Under the pieces are notes generated by a model. It did not search any database, was not told the origin of the DNA, and worked only from the letters and a program-made list of their open reading frames with translations. Positions 23,215 through 34,769 of a DNA stretch of 64,000 nucleotides are shown here, one piece after another. The stretch's first letter is position 1; each line of letters starts with the position of its first letter. The translations under genes were made by a program, and so were the position numbers. The DNA is from Reticulitermes speratus (taxonomy: Eukaryota > Arthropoda > Insecta > Blattodea > Rhinotermitidae): positions 6,651,678 through 6,715,677 of the forward strand of contig JAJKFL010000005.1 of the NCBI GenBank assembly GCA_021186555.1, in the 5' to 3' direction.

Positions 23215-23740
23215 TCATATACAGTGCCTCCTCCAAGCTGTTACCTTTAATCATATTTCCCAAGCAGTAACCCCTTCGAAGGTGTTATGTCTGATAGTAT
23301 TTCCCAAGCACTGCCTCCTCCAAGGTCTTACCTTTGATCATCTTTCCCAAGCTGTGTTACCTACAACCTGTTACTTTGGATCACATTTCCCAAGCAGTGC
23401 CTCCTCCAAGCCATTACCTTTAATCGTATTTCCCAAGCAGTGCCTCCTTGAAGCTTTATCTTTGATCATATTTCCCAAGCAGTGCCTCCTCCAAGCCATT
23501 ACCTTTAATCGTATTTCCCAAGCAGTGTCTCCTTGAAGCTTTATCTTTGATCATATTTCCCAAGCAGTGCCTCCTCCAAGCCATTACCTTAATCGTATTT
23601 CCCAAGCAGTGTCTCCTTGAAGCTTTATCTTTGATCATATTTCCCAAGCAATTCCTCCTCCAAGCCATTAACTTTAATTGTATTTCCCAAGCAGTGCCTA
23701 TTCCATGCTGTTACTATTGATCATGTTTCCTATGCAGTAT
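23215..23740. repeat. Minisatellite of about 42 to 43 bp with dimeric higher-order unit
   Basis: Each unit has TATTTCCCAAGCAGTG. In the middle two versions alternate: one with CTCCTCCAAGCCATTACC, the other with CTCCTTGAAGCTTTATC, giving an 85-bp dimer. Edge units are more diverged. The open frame on the minus strand is a by-product of the repeat. Confidence 0.9.
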
Positions 23741-24139
23741 CTATAAAAATATCCTTAAATGGCTTAATCTTTAGGAAACGGATTTAAATGCTAATCGTAT
23801 CTCTTGATGGCCTGAGTTTTTCCAGCTTAGCACGGACATTTAAATTCCTACCAAGTAAACACACAGAGGCCAGCAAATGGCATGCTAGACTGTTCACCAG
23901 TAGTAGGGTGATAGAAGTTAATTCTAAGACTTCCTCATAAAAATTCTGTACACATTTCTTGGCTCCTAAATCCTAGCCACAAGCACAGCCCGTCACAGGC
24001 TCCTGAACTTCAGTATCCTAGTAATATTAAGGTGATCTGTTTTTGTCATGACTTCCCTTGCTATGTAATATCCTCGACACACACTTGTTTAAATCTTCTT
24101 ACATAAACATAAGACTATTTTCCTGAACACGCTGCTTTC

Positions 24140-24560
24140 AGCCACTAATAATTTATATTCTTCCCTCAACTTACAACACCATGTTTGACATCCATACAAA
24201 ACAATTGCCAAGTTACTATCTTGTCACATATCCTGATTGTCAGTGTGTTGCAAAGTATATGGGCTGATAACACTTTTTGAAATAAGTGACAGACATTTCC
24301 TGAAGTTGTTGCTGCTGTTCTTGTCCTTCTTATTCTTCTTACTTCACCACACACGTCACTTCTATCTGCTAGTGTCATTATCAGCAGAGATCTGCAACCA
24401 TTTTAAAACATTTTTACACATACCAGCAGTTATACCATGCATAGTGCCTTTGAAGCTGGTTCTGTTCTTCAGTCTGATTCATACATGTACTTGGTTTGAT
24501 CCACATTTACTTCTACCCCAATTTCTTTGATGACTCATGAGAATTCCTGCATTATTCTCT
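24140..24560 (-). mobile_element. Degenerate LINE fragment
   Basis: The minus strand keeps scattered pieces of a LINE C-terminal half, such as EVGVEVNVDQTKYM and TTSGNVCHLFQKVLSAHIL. These parallel the EVN-KTKYM and SGNACYHSVQNLLSS stretches common in insect LINEs. Stops interrupt it. Confidence 0.5.
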
Positions 24561-24699
24561 ATTGTGCATCCATGCCTTGCAAAGCACAAATTTCATGTAT
24601 CTTCATTTTCCATTTGCAAAACATGGCATTTCATTTTATATACATTTGGTTTTTAATTTTGTACATACAAAAAGACTCCTGGGGACTTAATGCAGACAG

Positions 24700-24815
24700 T
24701 GAATAAGGCTGAAAACTTTACCACCTTCATGTGCCGACTGTCTAGAAATTCTGGGAGCCTCAACCGCCTAGAGCCCTAAGGGCCTGTCCAGGCCAGTAAT
24801 GGAAATGTTTTACCT
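24700..24815 (+). repeat. SINE family C fragment
   Basis: It shares GACTGTCTAGAAATTCTGGG, AGCCTCAACC and GGCCTGTCCAGGCC with the family C copy at the right edge of the window. Only the 3' part is present. Confidence 0.6.
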
Positions 24816-26146
24816 CTAACATACACAAAGAATGATGGTACAGGAAGTGGAGGAACACAATCATCATTGCCTTCAATGCTGTCACCATTGTCATAATCAT
24901 CATCAACCTCATCATGAACCTAAACTCTCTGTAAAAAATTTTAAATGTAAAATTAAATGATTTCTTCATTATTTTAATTAGCATATTCCCTTAACATGTT
25001 TTATTTCCTAACACACTATAACAAATAATTTGTCAGTCTTTCATGGCAAGTATTCCTCAAAGTGTGGTCTTCTGCTGTTTGCTGCTGTGGTCATCAGAGT
25101 CTGGCTGGCCTCATTCCTTGTAACCTGCCTGTAATGGAACACATCTTCACCATAATCACCTGTGTCAACTTGGATGCAATTACTTCAGCTCTGAAGACGG
25201 AGGCAGCATGTTCCTCCAAAACATCAGCATAAACCTCAATGCTATGAGGTGTCAAAACCCAGAAAACCACATCTTAAACGTCATTACATATTTTTTCACG
25301 AGAGTTATTGCGATTGCAGTACCCCTAATCCCCAGTTTCTCACAAGGCGTTCATCTTGCCAGCTGTAGTAAGTTCCACAAACACAGCACCACTTTTTATG
25401 AATGACTGTTGTATGTACATCCTACCTCCCCAAAACTGCCATCATCAGTACATAAACGAATACCTGATTTAGGCCCACTCGATCACAGCCCTTCCAATTT
25501 ACCTTAGATTTATCTGATACTATCACATACTTTAGAGCAAAATTAAAAAGGACAAGGAAAAATGCATACATTTGTTTTACCCTTTCGTGAACTGGACAAG
25601 CATCAGATAGATGTTTAATTATACAAAATGTGCAATATACCTCATACACACACATTTTTTTTTTTTTGTAATGTAAATTCTGATGTAATGTTTGAAAATA
25701 TACCATGACTGCTTCCTTCCATGATTCTTAACAGTCCATCATTCATGATCATTCACATTGACATCTCATGCTATGTAAGTAAGCATCACTGAATGAAGAA
25801 GCAGTGGGTTTACATACATACATATCCAGTACAGTTACAGAGTAATTTATGAAGAAACAGCCAGAAGTACTGTAATATGTGCATTCACAAAGACAACAGC
25901 CATGACATACGAGTAACTCTTGATTCTGCAGATGCTGAATACCAACGCTATTCAAAAACACATATCCTTACTTTGCATAACATGGCCACCATGTTTCCTA
26001 TTTTGAAGGCCAGATTTGAGGCAAGTTTTACAAGAAAGTCGCCAGCTTTAATAGTCATTAAAAAGTGTTTCAGATAAGTCAGCATAGTGATGAAGCTTAG
26101 ATTTTCTTACATTCGATTTTAACTTCATTCCCATTAGTCAACTTAC
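24816..26146. other. Intron, one hammerhead-like relic only
   Basis: At about 25190 to 25230 CTGAAGA is followed by a CGGAGG/CCTCC hairpin and AAAAC, a decayed relative of the hammerhead-like motifs. The rest is unrecognised. Confidence 0.45.
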
Positions 26147-26200
26147 TTTGAGTGTAACAATTTGTTGAACCGTTATGTTATGTCCGAGCTCTTGGAGACC
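26147..26200 (-). CDS. Collagen-domain gene, 54-bp non-helical exon
   Basis: A strong acceptor (TATTTCTAG) and a strong donor (AAA|GTAAGT) bound 18 codons in phase 0: GLQELGHNITVQQIVTLK. It starts with Gly and ends with Lys like its neighbours, so it joins smoothly to the GEPGEPG exon. It has no Gly-X-Y repeat, so it would be a flexible break in the helix together with the preceding exon. NIT is a possible N-glycosylation site. It is easy to miss because it has no glycine pattern. Splice sites, phase and position are the evidence. Confidence 0.65.
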
Positions 26201-27640
26201 CTAGAAATATTATTAACTGTAGGTGAGTCATATGATTGTTATTAAATTTCCTGAAACAAGGTGGTGATACAAGTAAGATAACTGCAAATAAAACAGTGTT
26301 ATTCAGATGGAAATAAAGTGAATGCCACAATGCATGGCTTTTATTGTGCATAATGAATAAATCCTGTTGTATCATAGCAGTACAAGTATCACTAGATAAA
26401 TGAGGGATAAATATAATTCGGTGTCATAATACTATACACTGAAAGTGTAAAGATACATTGAAATGTGAATATTATAGAATGTTGTGTAGCAGAAACACAT
26501 TTACACAATTTTATGATACTGTCATCTGATAAAAACTTTTATACAGTTTTAAATGCATGACTTTTGAGGTTAATGTGATGCAATTTAAATTACTTTAAAG
26601 CTACAAACACACACTTCTGTAAAATTTTGTCATAAATATAAATCCTGATCATAATCGATATCAGAATTTTTAAAGATGGGAAATTTTGCTTCCATCCTAA
26701 TAAGCAATGCCTTTAGGTATATAATTATAAAAGGAATTTGAAATCAAAATGCCAGTGTTTGATGCTAGATAAATTCATTTTAAATTCTGTAATGGCATGG
26801 TCATAATCATTTGTGCAAGTGGACTTCAAACCTTATGAGCACATTCAAAAGGCATTACTCTCAAAACGAACAGCACAACTGTTTCTTATAAATTCAAGAA
26901 TGAAGTCCATCTCTTTAGGAATATGCTAGAAAACTTGTGACTATTGCAGTACGGCCTGCATTATCTAACCATGAACTTGGGCACTTGATCTGTTTCAGAA
27001 TCCTACACGTGCTAAAGAGTCAGAATTCAAGGATGCCAAGAATAACCACCTGTAAAATTCTGCATTCTTGGGTACTCTGTAGTTGGCAGACAGCCTTCAC
27101 AAATAACATGTAGTGAACTTTAAATTTAATCTTCAGCTCTGGAAATTCAACATGTCACGTTTGTTTCTGAATACTAAACCACAGCTCAGTGCTAATATGT
27201 CACCGCTGGATAAAGGAAAGTAATGATCCTTCTACACAGAATCTGTCACATTTTAAAAAGTACTTTGTATGACTGACAGTCATATTGAAACTGCTTTAAA
27301 TTACTGTTAAGTTTATACATTCAAAAAGTTCCAAATTTAAATATGAGGTCCTCATTTTGAGCTCCAACAGGCGCAAGTAAGAAGCATGTTACGGTCCAAG
27401 GGCCCTTTAAGGCACCTAAAACTTGTTCAATTTATGAAAAGGGACTCTAGAAACTCTGATGACAATCCTGTACACAATTAACACATTTTCAAAATGAATA
27501 AGGATTTGGTTTTGAAAGGTTTATGTTCCGTTCACAATTCACGTATGTTAGGAATAAATTGAGTATTAAAGTACCTATTGAAATTACAAAAATTATTCAA
27601 TACATTTGCTCCTGCTTCTTATTCAAGACATCCAGGGTTA
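26201..27640. other. Intron, no recognised feature
   Basis: AT-rich. A stretch near 27.35 to 27.4 kb has two GGGCCC-type glycine-like codons but no periodicity and no clear splice pair. Confidence 0.5.
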
Positions 27641-27644
27641 ACAC

Positions 27645-27840
27645 ATTTCACCCGATAGACCAAGGATCGTAAGTTATTTGTGGTTTCCCTCAGGACAACT
27701 AGGCAAATGCCAGGGTACTAACTCAAATTAGGCCTTAAATAATCCCTTCCACATACTTTCCAATTCATTATCTACTAACCATCCTACATTCGAGTATGTT
27801 TCTGAAATGTGTGCTACCACTGCTGGGGCATGTGCTGTGT
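27645..27840. repeat. Probable SINE-like dispersed repeat
   Basis: The block GTAAGTTATTTGTGGTTTCC with ACTAGGCAAATGCCAGGGTA and ACTCAAATTAGGCC looks like a common insect dispersed repeat. There is no second copy in this window to define its ends. Confidence 0.3.
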
Positions 27841-28029
27841 ATAATAACAATGAAAAAAGGCTATGCAGTCATGAGTCCTTGGATGCTTCACTTTTGAGCT
27901 ACGGAGTATTTCTAAAGAGAAATTCCCAGTAAATGTAGGAGGTGTAGTCAGATTGCAAAGCTTCCGGTACTACACGACCCTCCCTTTTATAATTAAACAT
28001 ATCTGAATGACAAAGTCTCGAATCACGGG

Positions 28030-28340
28030 TAGTTCCAGCAGACCAACTGAAAAGCCTACAAGATAACCTGACTTACAGTCACTGGATTTTTACTTATGGA
28101 GTAACCTTGAAAGTACAATGCATTCTGCAGCAGTTAATGATGTAGCAGAACTTCCAACAGAGTAGAAGATAGGTGTAAGTTAATTTGTAACACAACTGGA
28201 AAGTCTGAGCTCATCTGACAATCCCTGACAATATATGCAGTGTGGAAGCACAAGACAACATTGGAGCAACTTTTGTAATCTGTTCTTGTCAAAACACGAA
28301 TCTGTAACTTTAAAGTCAGTGATTTGTAAATAAACATTCT
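28030..28340 (+). pseudogene. Relic of an IS630/mariner-type transposase C-terminus
   Basis: The plus strand translates to pieces such as SLDFYLWSNLESTMH and AAVNDVAELPTE. These parallel the family stretch PLDFFLWGHLKS followed by VNDVEELH. Stops interrupt it and no ends are visible. Confidence 0.5.
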
Positions 28341-28443
28341 TGTGGACAGGTTTATGCTACTGTTTATCCTTCTCCCTCCAAAATAAAATGGGTCAGCAAA
28401 GACAAAGCACCCAAAAACCTATACTTACATAGTGTTTCACTGT

Positions 28444-28697
28444 TTTTGTCTATAGGCCACACACCTAAAGTGAAGCCATAAATTTCAGTAACACAGAACA
28501 CATCCCTAGAGTAGTGCTACGAGTTTCAGTAACACAGAACATACCCCAAGAATGGTGCCATGAATTTCAGAAACAGAACACACTCCTAGAGTAGAACCAT
28601 GAATTTCAGAAACACATAACACACCCTACAGTGGTGCCATGAATTTCAGAAACACAGAACACACCCCCAGAATGGTTCCATGAATTCCAGAAACACA
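28444..28697. repeat. Minisatellite, about 41-bp unit, six copies
   Basis: Units share ATGAATTTCAGAAACACAGAACACAC-type sequence with CC-C/TAGAGTAGTGCC or CCAGAATGGTGCC in between. Copies differ by 10 to 20 percent. Confidence 0.85.
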
Positions 28698-29103
28698 CTA
28701 AGTTGATTTACTAACAGCACTGTTAAATAAGGCATAAATAACACATATATAAATAAGGATTCGATAAAGCTGCAATATTTTACTGATTCTCAAACAGATT
28801 TCAGAGAAGGAAGACCAAAACTACTTTGAATCTGCTGAACATAAAGTGATTACAAATCCTACTTGCCAGAGATCCACTACATCACACACATTTATAAATT
28901 AAATAGTAATGTGTTAAAAACTACACAGAAACATGATAAAATTAGTGGTGCATAGTTCAAGTGAACATATAAACAGTAAACACTAACATACCAGGAAATA
29001 AATAAATAAACTGTTACTAAAAGGAACTGGTTAGGCATTTGAAACAGGCACAGTTAGTGATCTACAGTGAAGCAACATTCCGGGGAAACTGAGCTTGTCT
29101 CAC

Positions 29104-29172
29104 CTTAACAGCAACTATCTCGGCATAGCCTAAGGTACCACCTCTTAGTGTGGTCACTGACCGTTTTAATCC
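29104..29172 (-). CDS. Collagen-domain gene, 69-bp non-helical exon
   Basis: It lies between a TTTGCAG acceptor and an AAG|GTGAGA donor, phase 0 on both sides, 23 codons. It starts GLKRSVTTLRGG and ends YAEIVAVK. The TTL element recurs in the 7.0-kb exon (TTTLNGD). The final VK matches the end of the previous exon (SAVK). It therefore looks like a spacer module of the same chain, and it breaks the triple helix. Confidence 0.85.
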
Positions 29173-29937
29173 CTGCAAACAGACCCATCTCCTCTTAATA
29201 TTATTCCTGGTGTAGGTGCTTCCTTTCACAGGAAGAGAGTTTGCAGTGGTTTTTTTTTTCTGGATAGGAGTGCTTCAGCACTCTCGCAATTGGCTTACTT
29301 GAAATTATGGCTGTCTATTTCCCACATGATATGACACAAGAATTTCTGTCTTTCTTTCTTTTCAGTTTTTTAACTTGGCTATTTTTTTTTGTAGAATACA
29401 CATTTCGAAATGTTGTATATAATAGTCAATTTTAATATCTTTACAGTTATGTTAATATATGTACAGTTTTCTACAAAAACACATGGGGTTCTTAAACTGA
29501 TCTGATCAAGTGTACTTTGTGTTTATATCCTTCTGTCTTATTAAAAATCTCTACTTTCACAAAATTTACAGATTAAATTACTGTACACCTATGTCGATTC
29601 TGTTACCATGCCTTGCACTTGACAGACAATACCTTTTTTCAATACTGCATCTGAAATAATGCTCAAGTGAGGAAATCTTTCAAGAAGTTAAATATGCAAG
29701 CGTGTTTTATATTACACACTGAAAATTCCCTTATTATTATAATAAATGTCTTCTATAGTTGATTTCAAATATTCATGACACTTGGTTATGCAATAATTAC
29801 CAAAATATAGGAAAACACATTACTGTAAGAAAACAGATCACAATGTTTCAGTTTCATAAGTTGTGTATAAGAAAAAGATGACAAAGAACTGATATGCTGG
29901 TGCAGAGGAAGCATCAAAATCAAAATTTGTAACTGTC
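29173..29937. other. Intron, no recognised feature
   Basis: T-rich sequence with no repeat ends or exon pattern. Confidence 0.5.
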
Positions 29938-30116
29938 ACAGTGCAGTCATATTAACTGAATTAACCCCTATTTAATGAATTGCTGGGGGATTAGAATATA
30001 TTTCATTAAATGGAGGTTTATTTGTTTATATGGAGCTATTGTTGGGACATGAAAAAATCATCACTAAATCTGGGATTTCACTAAATGCGGGAACATTAAA
30101 TCGGGGTTTTACTGTA
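29938..30116. mobile_element. Probable pogo-type MITE
   Basis: The right end, read inverted, is TACAGTAAAACCCCGATTTA. The left side has AACCCCTATTTAATGAATTG in direct order, so inverted ends are recognisable. The exact left boundary is uncertain. The open frame inside has no meaning. Confidence 0.5.
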
Positions 30117-31497
30117 ACTATTTCTTGGCATTTACATTCTACTGTGGGTATTTTTTGGGACATAAGAGGTATTTTCATGTACCTTTATGACATATTTTTA
30201 CCCACAGAGGATGCACGCCCTGGAGGAAATGTTGTGATCTTAAATATTGTTTAGAGAGGACAGTCATTCTCACTGTGAAGTGTGGAATAGCTCGGGCAGT
30301 TAGATGCCAGCTTCTCATCACAGGGACCTGAGTTCAGTATCATGACAGTCCATGTGGGGTTAAGTGGCATACAGGTTGTGTCCTAAAAGCAGGTCTTTCT
30401 CTGAGCACTTCACTATTCTGCTGCCAATATATCCCACCAATGCTCGGTACTTATCTAATACCAAGTGCTGGCACAATAGGCTCACCTGAGACCACAGTAT
30501 TGAGGACTCAGTCGCACCCCACAAAGCACTAGAAACCTCTTCCATCTGTTCTGGCAGAGGCCAAATGGCCTGTGATATCTACCTTAACTGTTTTAATATA
30601 AAGATGAGGAGGAATAAAATTGCTGAAGAATGATGCTAGGACAGAAAAATAACAGGGATGAGAAACAAGTACTGAGATGTGGGGAAGGAAATTAAGGTGA
30701 ATGAGATGTACAGGATAGGAAGAAGCGGGTCGAAGGGACTGTTCTAATGTAATGGAGGAGGAGGAGGAAACAACAGCGAATGGATAAGCAGATGTAGACA
30801 CAAAACGGACAAAGGGAAATGAAGAAGATGAGAATGACAAAGACACAAAAAAAATTATTTTCCCCAGAAACATTTAATTTGTGCCCACGTTAAAAGATCA
30901 TGGCCAGACGACAAAAATGTCCTGCAACTGCTAAAAAAGCAAGTGCTGCAGTGGGATTCAAAATCTAAAACAATAAACTGTTACAAATGAAAAGAATTTA
31001 CATCAGTCTGTTGGTTAAGTATAATGGCATCAGAAGTTCTTTTTCATATCAGTACATTTTGAATCAGCCTATTGTACTGTGATTTATGAATTCATTTTTT
31101 TTTTTTACTCATGACCAAATTAAAGATTATTGTACAAACACAGGCTCTGCCTGAAAGATACGGCCTCTCCATCGTACATTCAGTCACAGCATCCACAAAA
31201 ACTTACTATAAAACTCTGAATGATAAATAAACAGCATGGTTCCTGTGCAAATAATACACTGTCTCCTCAGTTACCATCAATATTTGAGAAGCTGCTATAT
31301 CTGTCATTTGTCCTAACTGTAGGCTACACAACGTTTCACAATCATATGCAATGATCGCAACAGAGACGCAAACTGGCTGATTGATCCTACTCATGTTTGA
31401 TAACTTATCATATGTTATGCAGTAATTCCAACAGACATTTAATTTTAAACACATAAAGTATACTACGCAAATAAAAAAGCACGACTGCAATTCTCAC
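30117..31497. other. Intron with a possible old SINE
   Basis: At 30.27 to 30.56 kb a stretch begins GCTCGGGCAGTTAGATGCCAG, ends with TGGCAGAGGCCAAATGGCCT, and may be an old tRNA-headed SINE. The two minus-strand frames here overlap it. The rest is unrecognised. Confidence 0.35.
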
Positions 31498-31569
31498 CTT
31501 CACCGCTGAGAAGACATCGTATCCAGGGCTTCCGAGTTCACCTTTCTGTCCTTTGTCACCTGGTCTGCC
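31498..31569 (-). CDS. Collagen-domain gene, 72-bp exon with helix end
   Basis: It lies between a TTTATAG acceptor and an AAG|GTGAGA donor, phase 0. It encodes five Gly-X-Y triplets beginning GRPGDKGQKGELGSPG and then the non-helical YDVFSAVK. So the helix breaks at the end of this exon and the break continues through the exons at 29.1 and 26.1 kb. Confidence 0.92.
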
Positions 31570-31904
31570 CTATAAACAGTGGGAATGCAGGTTACAGTAG
31601 TAGGACAAAATTATGTTGAAAATTATATACACACTAAACCTTATAAAATTATTTCACTCATCTATATTTGTAATTTCTCTGTGATGTTGGCTTTAACACT
31701 ATACCACTGCAGCATATAGACAGTTTATCAGGAGACACAACTGAGTGCTTACTCACAGCATGTACCACACTTGTAGGTCTCGTGATCTCTTCTAAGTAGG
31801 AAACTTGCCATAGGACACTACATTACATAAATTCTACTAAAACAGAATGATTTTATGTATCATGAAGGTTGTGCAGTGACTGAATTAAAAAAAATCTTGA
31901 ACTC

Positions 31905-32335
31905 ACAGCTAACATTTCAGAGTCTGGCTGTGTCTCCATTGTCAGGGGTCTGACATCATTCAACATCCAGCCTTCCCAAATTATCCTCACATGAAGTCAG
32001 GACTCATATGTGGATGCAAAACAATGGGATTACTTGGGGGAATCTGACGATTGCTGCATCTGGCTACAATTCTCAATGGATGACTCCCTGCCAGGCTTGA
32101 CTTAACATGAAACCCCCATCTCTACTGACTTTCAGTAGGCCATGGGCAGCAGTCTTGGGACTCCACCCACTAACCCCACTGACTTATGTCCAGCTAACAG
32201 CTTCAGCCTTGTGCAAGCCTGTAAGTTGGGAAGGCTGGGTGTTGAGTCATATCAGAATCCTGATGATGGAGACAATCAGTCTCTGAAGCATCGATTTACT
32301 TGAACTAGCCGACACAGCTGTCAGCTACAGAAGCA
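31905..32335. mobile_element. Inverted-repeat element with decayed hammerhead-like arms
   Basis: The left arm TGTCTCCATTGTCAGGGGTC and ATCCAGCCTTCCCAA is inverted against TTGGGAAGGCTGGGTGTTGA and CCTGATGATGGAGACAATCA on the right. The right arm keeps CTGATGA, a GGAGAC/GTCTCT stem and GAAG in place of GAAA. Confidence 0.5.
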
Positions 32336-32969
32336 TGGTTTACATTTTATATATATATACTGGAGATTACATCGAACCTAGAACTTACTGTCAGCAAGTG
32401 GCCTGTTAGCCAATATAAGCCTGTTGGAACTATGCATCAGATACTCTAATGGAGCATGGCTGCAACTGTGTGGCCTAACTCGTGTCGGCCATAAGCAGTA
32501 CCTCATTGAAATGTTACCCATCAGGTCACATAAGTCACCTCTAATAAATTACTTTGATTTAAAACATGCATATCAAGGTAAAGGAACTTTGTGGAAATAT
32601 GTGTGTGTTAAGTCACAAAACAAGTAACCATACACTGCATGCCATGAACCAATCTGCACCCAAAACATATCAGATGCCAATCTGAACCAGAGTGCACTAC
32701 TACATAAGGACTGAAATTGCACTTCATACTTTCATAAAGGACACCTGACCTGTGCTATGGATAAGTTGATTTCTACTGTTTGTAGATTTTATGCATTTTG
32801 CATATCTACCCTTACATTTTATTGTACTTTACCAGTGGATGGTTTCTTTGTGCCAGAACTAGCACTAAAGACGATTATGCAACCACATTAATAAACTATG
32901 ACTATGAACTGGCTATACTAAAATGTAACTGCAGCTCACCACACACATGGCCAGTGACTCTACAGTATC

Positions 32970-33470
32970 TAGGTAAAGCCGGGATTAGTCGGCGCGTGGC
33001 TCGTCCAGTGACGTGATGTCACTTGCTCGACCAACAGATCGGAACAGAAAAGACAATCTGGCTACACGACGAGGCGCAGCTCGGCAAATGGCCGACTAGC
33101 GGCCTTGCTCGGGTAGGTTCAGCTCAGCTTGTGGAATAAGTCGTGTTGTTCTATGAACTTAAAAATGTCCTCGTTTGACCACTCCATTCTAGCCAATACC
33201 AATTGTGGGACAGAAACTTTCACTCTTCGTGCACCCCGACGGCAGAAAACAAAGACCAGACCTAAGTGTATACAGGTTGGACGAGACTGGCTTGGCGCGT
33301 ACACTGCAAGTGCCGTGTAGCCGCAACAGCTGCCCGCGCCGAGTCCCTTTGAGGATCGTGAGAAAACCGCTTCTGAGGCGATCCCACGAGCCTCACTCCA
33401 CCAATCACACTCCGCGCCGCGCCAGGCCGGTTACAAATTTCTGAAATTGATCGCCCTGTCAACAGGGGGG
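32970..33470 (-). mobile_element. PIF/Harbinger-like remnant
   Basis: This GC-rich island differs from its AT-rich surroundings. Its ends are roughly inverted: GCCGGGATTAGTCGGCGCG on the left and, inverted, ACCGGCCTGGCGCGGCGCG on the right. On the minus strand a short frame begins MEWSNEDIFKFIEQHDLFHK, which resembles the start of MADF/Myb-like DNA-binding proteins carried by Harbinger elements. A direct promoter-like function is possible too, but I see no exon. Confidence 0.45.
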
Positions 33471-33659
33471 AATTGAATTTGACCTATGGGTGCCCACTAT
33501 CTCAGAAATTAATTCTATGGCCTCACTGAGGCAAGGGCGGGAATGTTAATAGATCATACCTGCAGGCACTAAGAACCACACCGTACTTTTGAAAAAGCCT
33601 TTGTAGAGTTGAACATGCAAGTTAACATTTAAAAACTGACACTGGATCAGGAAAAAATC

Positions 33660-33850
33660 TTTCCCAGGCTAGCAGCCGCATTAGCTGGTTGAAAGGCAAG
33701 TAAACCAATGCTTCAAGAACTATCTCTGTCCTCATCATCAGTTCCCTGATGACGACGACAGAGGTTGTGCTTGAAACGTCGGTTTACTTACCTTTCAAAT
33801 TACCTGATGTGGCTGCTAGTCTGAGAAAGTTTTACTGAATTCAGTTACCA
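33660..33850 (+). repeat. Dispersed repeat, copy 1, with hammerhead-like part
   Basis: It shares CACCTGATGTGGCTGCTAG-type sequence and GAGAAAGTTTTACTGAATTC with a copy at 37.27 to 37.39 kb. Near 33745 CTGATGA is followed after a weak hairpin by GAAACGTC, a further hammerhead-like arrangement. Confidence 0.5.
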
Positions 33851-34498
33851 TGAGAGCTTTAGATTACACGCCTATCAAAATGGCTCAGTCAGTCTATCAA
33901 TCCAGACTCCAACTCAAGAATCACTGAACAAATCTTCCTGAAATTTGATACTGGGAAATTTTAGAAGAAACTGTAAAGCTATCTCAGTTTTGGTTTAAAT
34001 CAGATCAACACAGTATACACTTTACACGAAGGCCTTTATGCATTTCTGCATGCATCCCAGCATACACAAGAAAACCCCAACATCTCACATGAAAAATGTG
34101 TGTTGTGTGAGAATAAAAGACGCATATACCAGTATTTTGCTTGAAACAATCAAAAGTCGGCATTCACAAATTAAAAATCTAGAGGAAAGTAACACAGCCA
34201 ACATGACACAACTGTCACAGTATGTGAAACTTTCCTTTTTATTTCTTTCGTAATAACTGTTACAAGCCTTTTACAGTTGCAGCTTTAATGATGGCTTAAC
34301 ACTTTAGACCAATACTTATATCAATATTGGTCACTGAACTTATCAGAAAAGATTAAAGTAAAAATCATAACTTTGAATTTTTAAGATTCATAACCTCAAA
34401 TTATGCATAGTATTAGTTAGGTACCACAACATTTAACACTTTCTACAAGAACTTACAAACATCAACATGGTTGGTGAAGAAATATAATATCATGCAAG

Positions 34499-34523
34499 AA
34501 ATAAATAAATAAATAAATAAACA
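34499..34523. repeat. AAAT microsatellite
   Basis: About six AAAT units in a row. Confidence 0.85.
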
Positions 34524-34733
34524 ACAGGGTGACAAGCAGCTGCACTGTGGAGCATTTGTCTTTGCATGAATTCATATTAATTCTAAGAAACAGCATGAAA
34601 CTGTTTTGAATTTATACTTGTCCCTGAAGTAAGTTCAAATAATAAGAGCTTGCATTATGATACACCACTAAAAAACCTTAGAACTTCTCTGAAATTCTCG
34701 AAGTGGGAAATACAAGTACTTTTAAGTACTTAC

Positions 34734-34769
34734 TGGGTCTCCTTTTGGACCATCCAGCCCAATCGGCCC
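34734..34769 (-). CDS. Collagen-domain gene, 36-bp cassette exon
   Basis: It encodes four triplets, GPIGLDGPKGDP, between a TTTTTAG acceptor and a CCA|GTAAGT donor, phase 0. It is one of four in-phase 36-bp exons (45.8, 39.1, 37.8 and 34.7 kb), any of which could be skipped without breaking frame. Confidence 0.9.

Noticed and set aside
23215-23740. Zinc-finger or leucine-repeat gene suggested by the regular frame
   Set aside because: The peptide GNTIKVMAWRRHCL-like repeats come from a 42-bp minisatellite, and unit lengths of 42 and 43 break the frame.
27350-27420. Collagen exon near 27.4 kb
   Set aside because: Two glycine codons occur but spacing is wrong and no splice pair fits.
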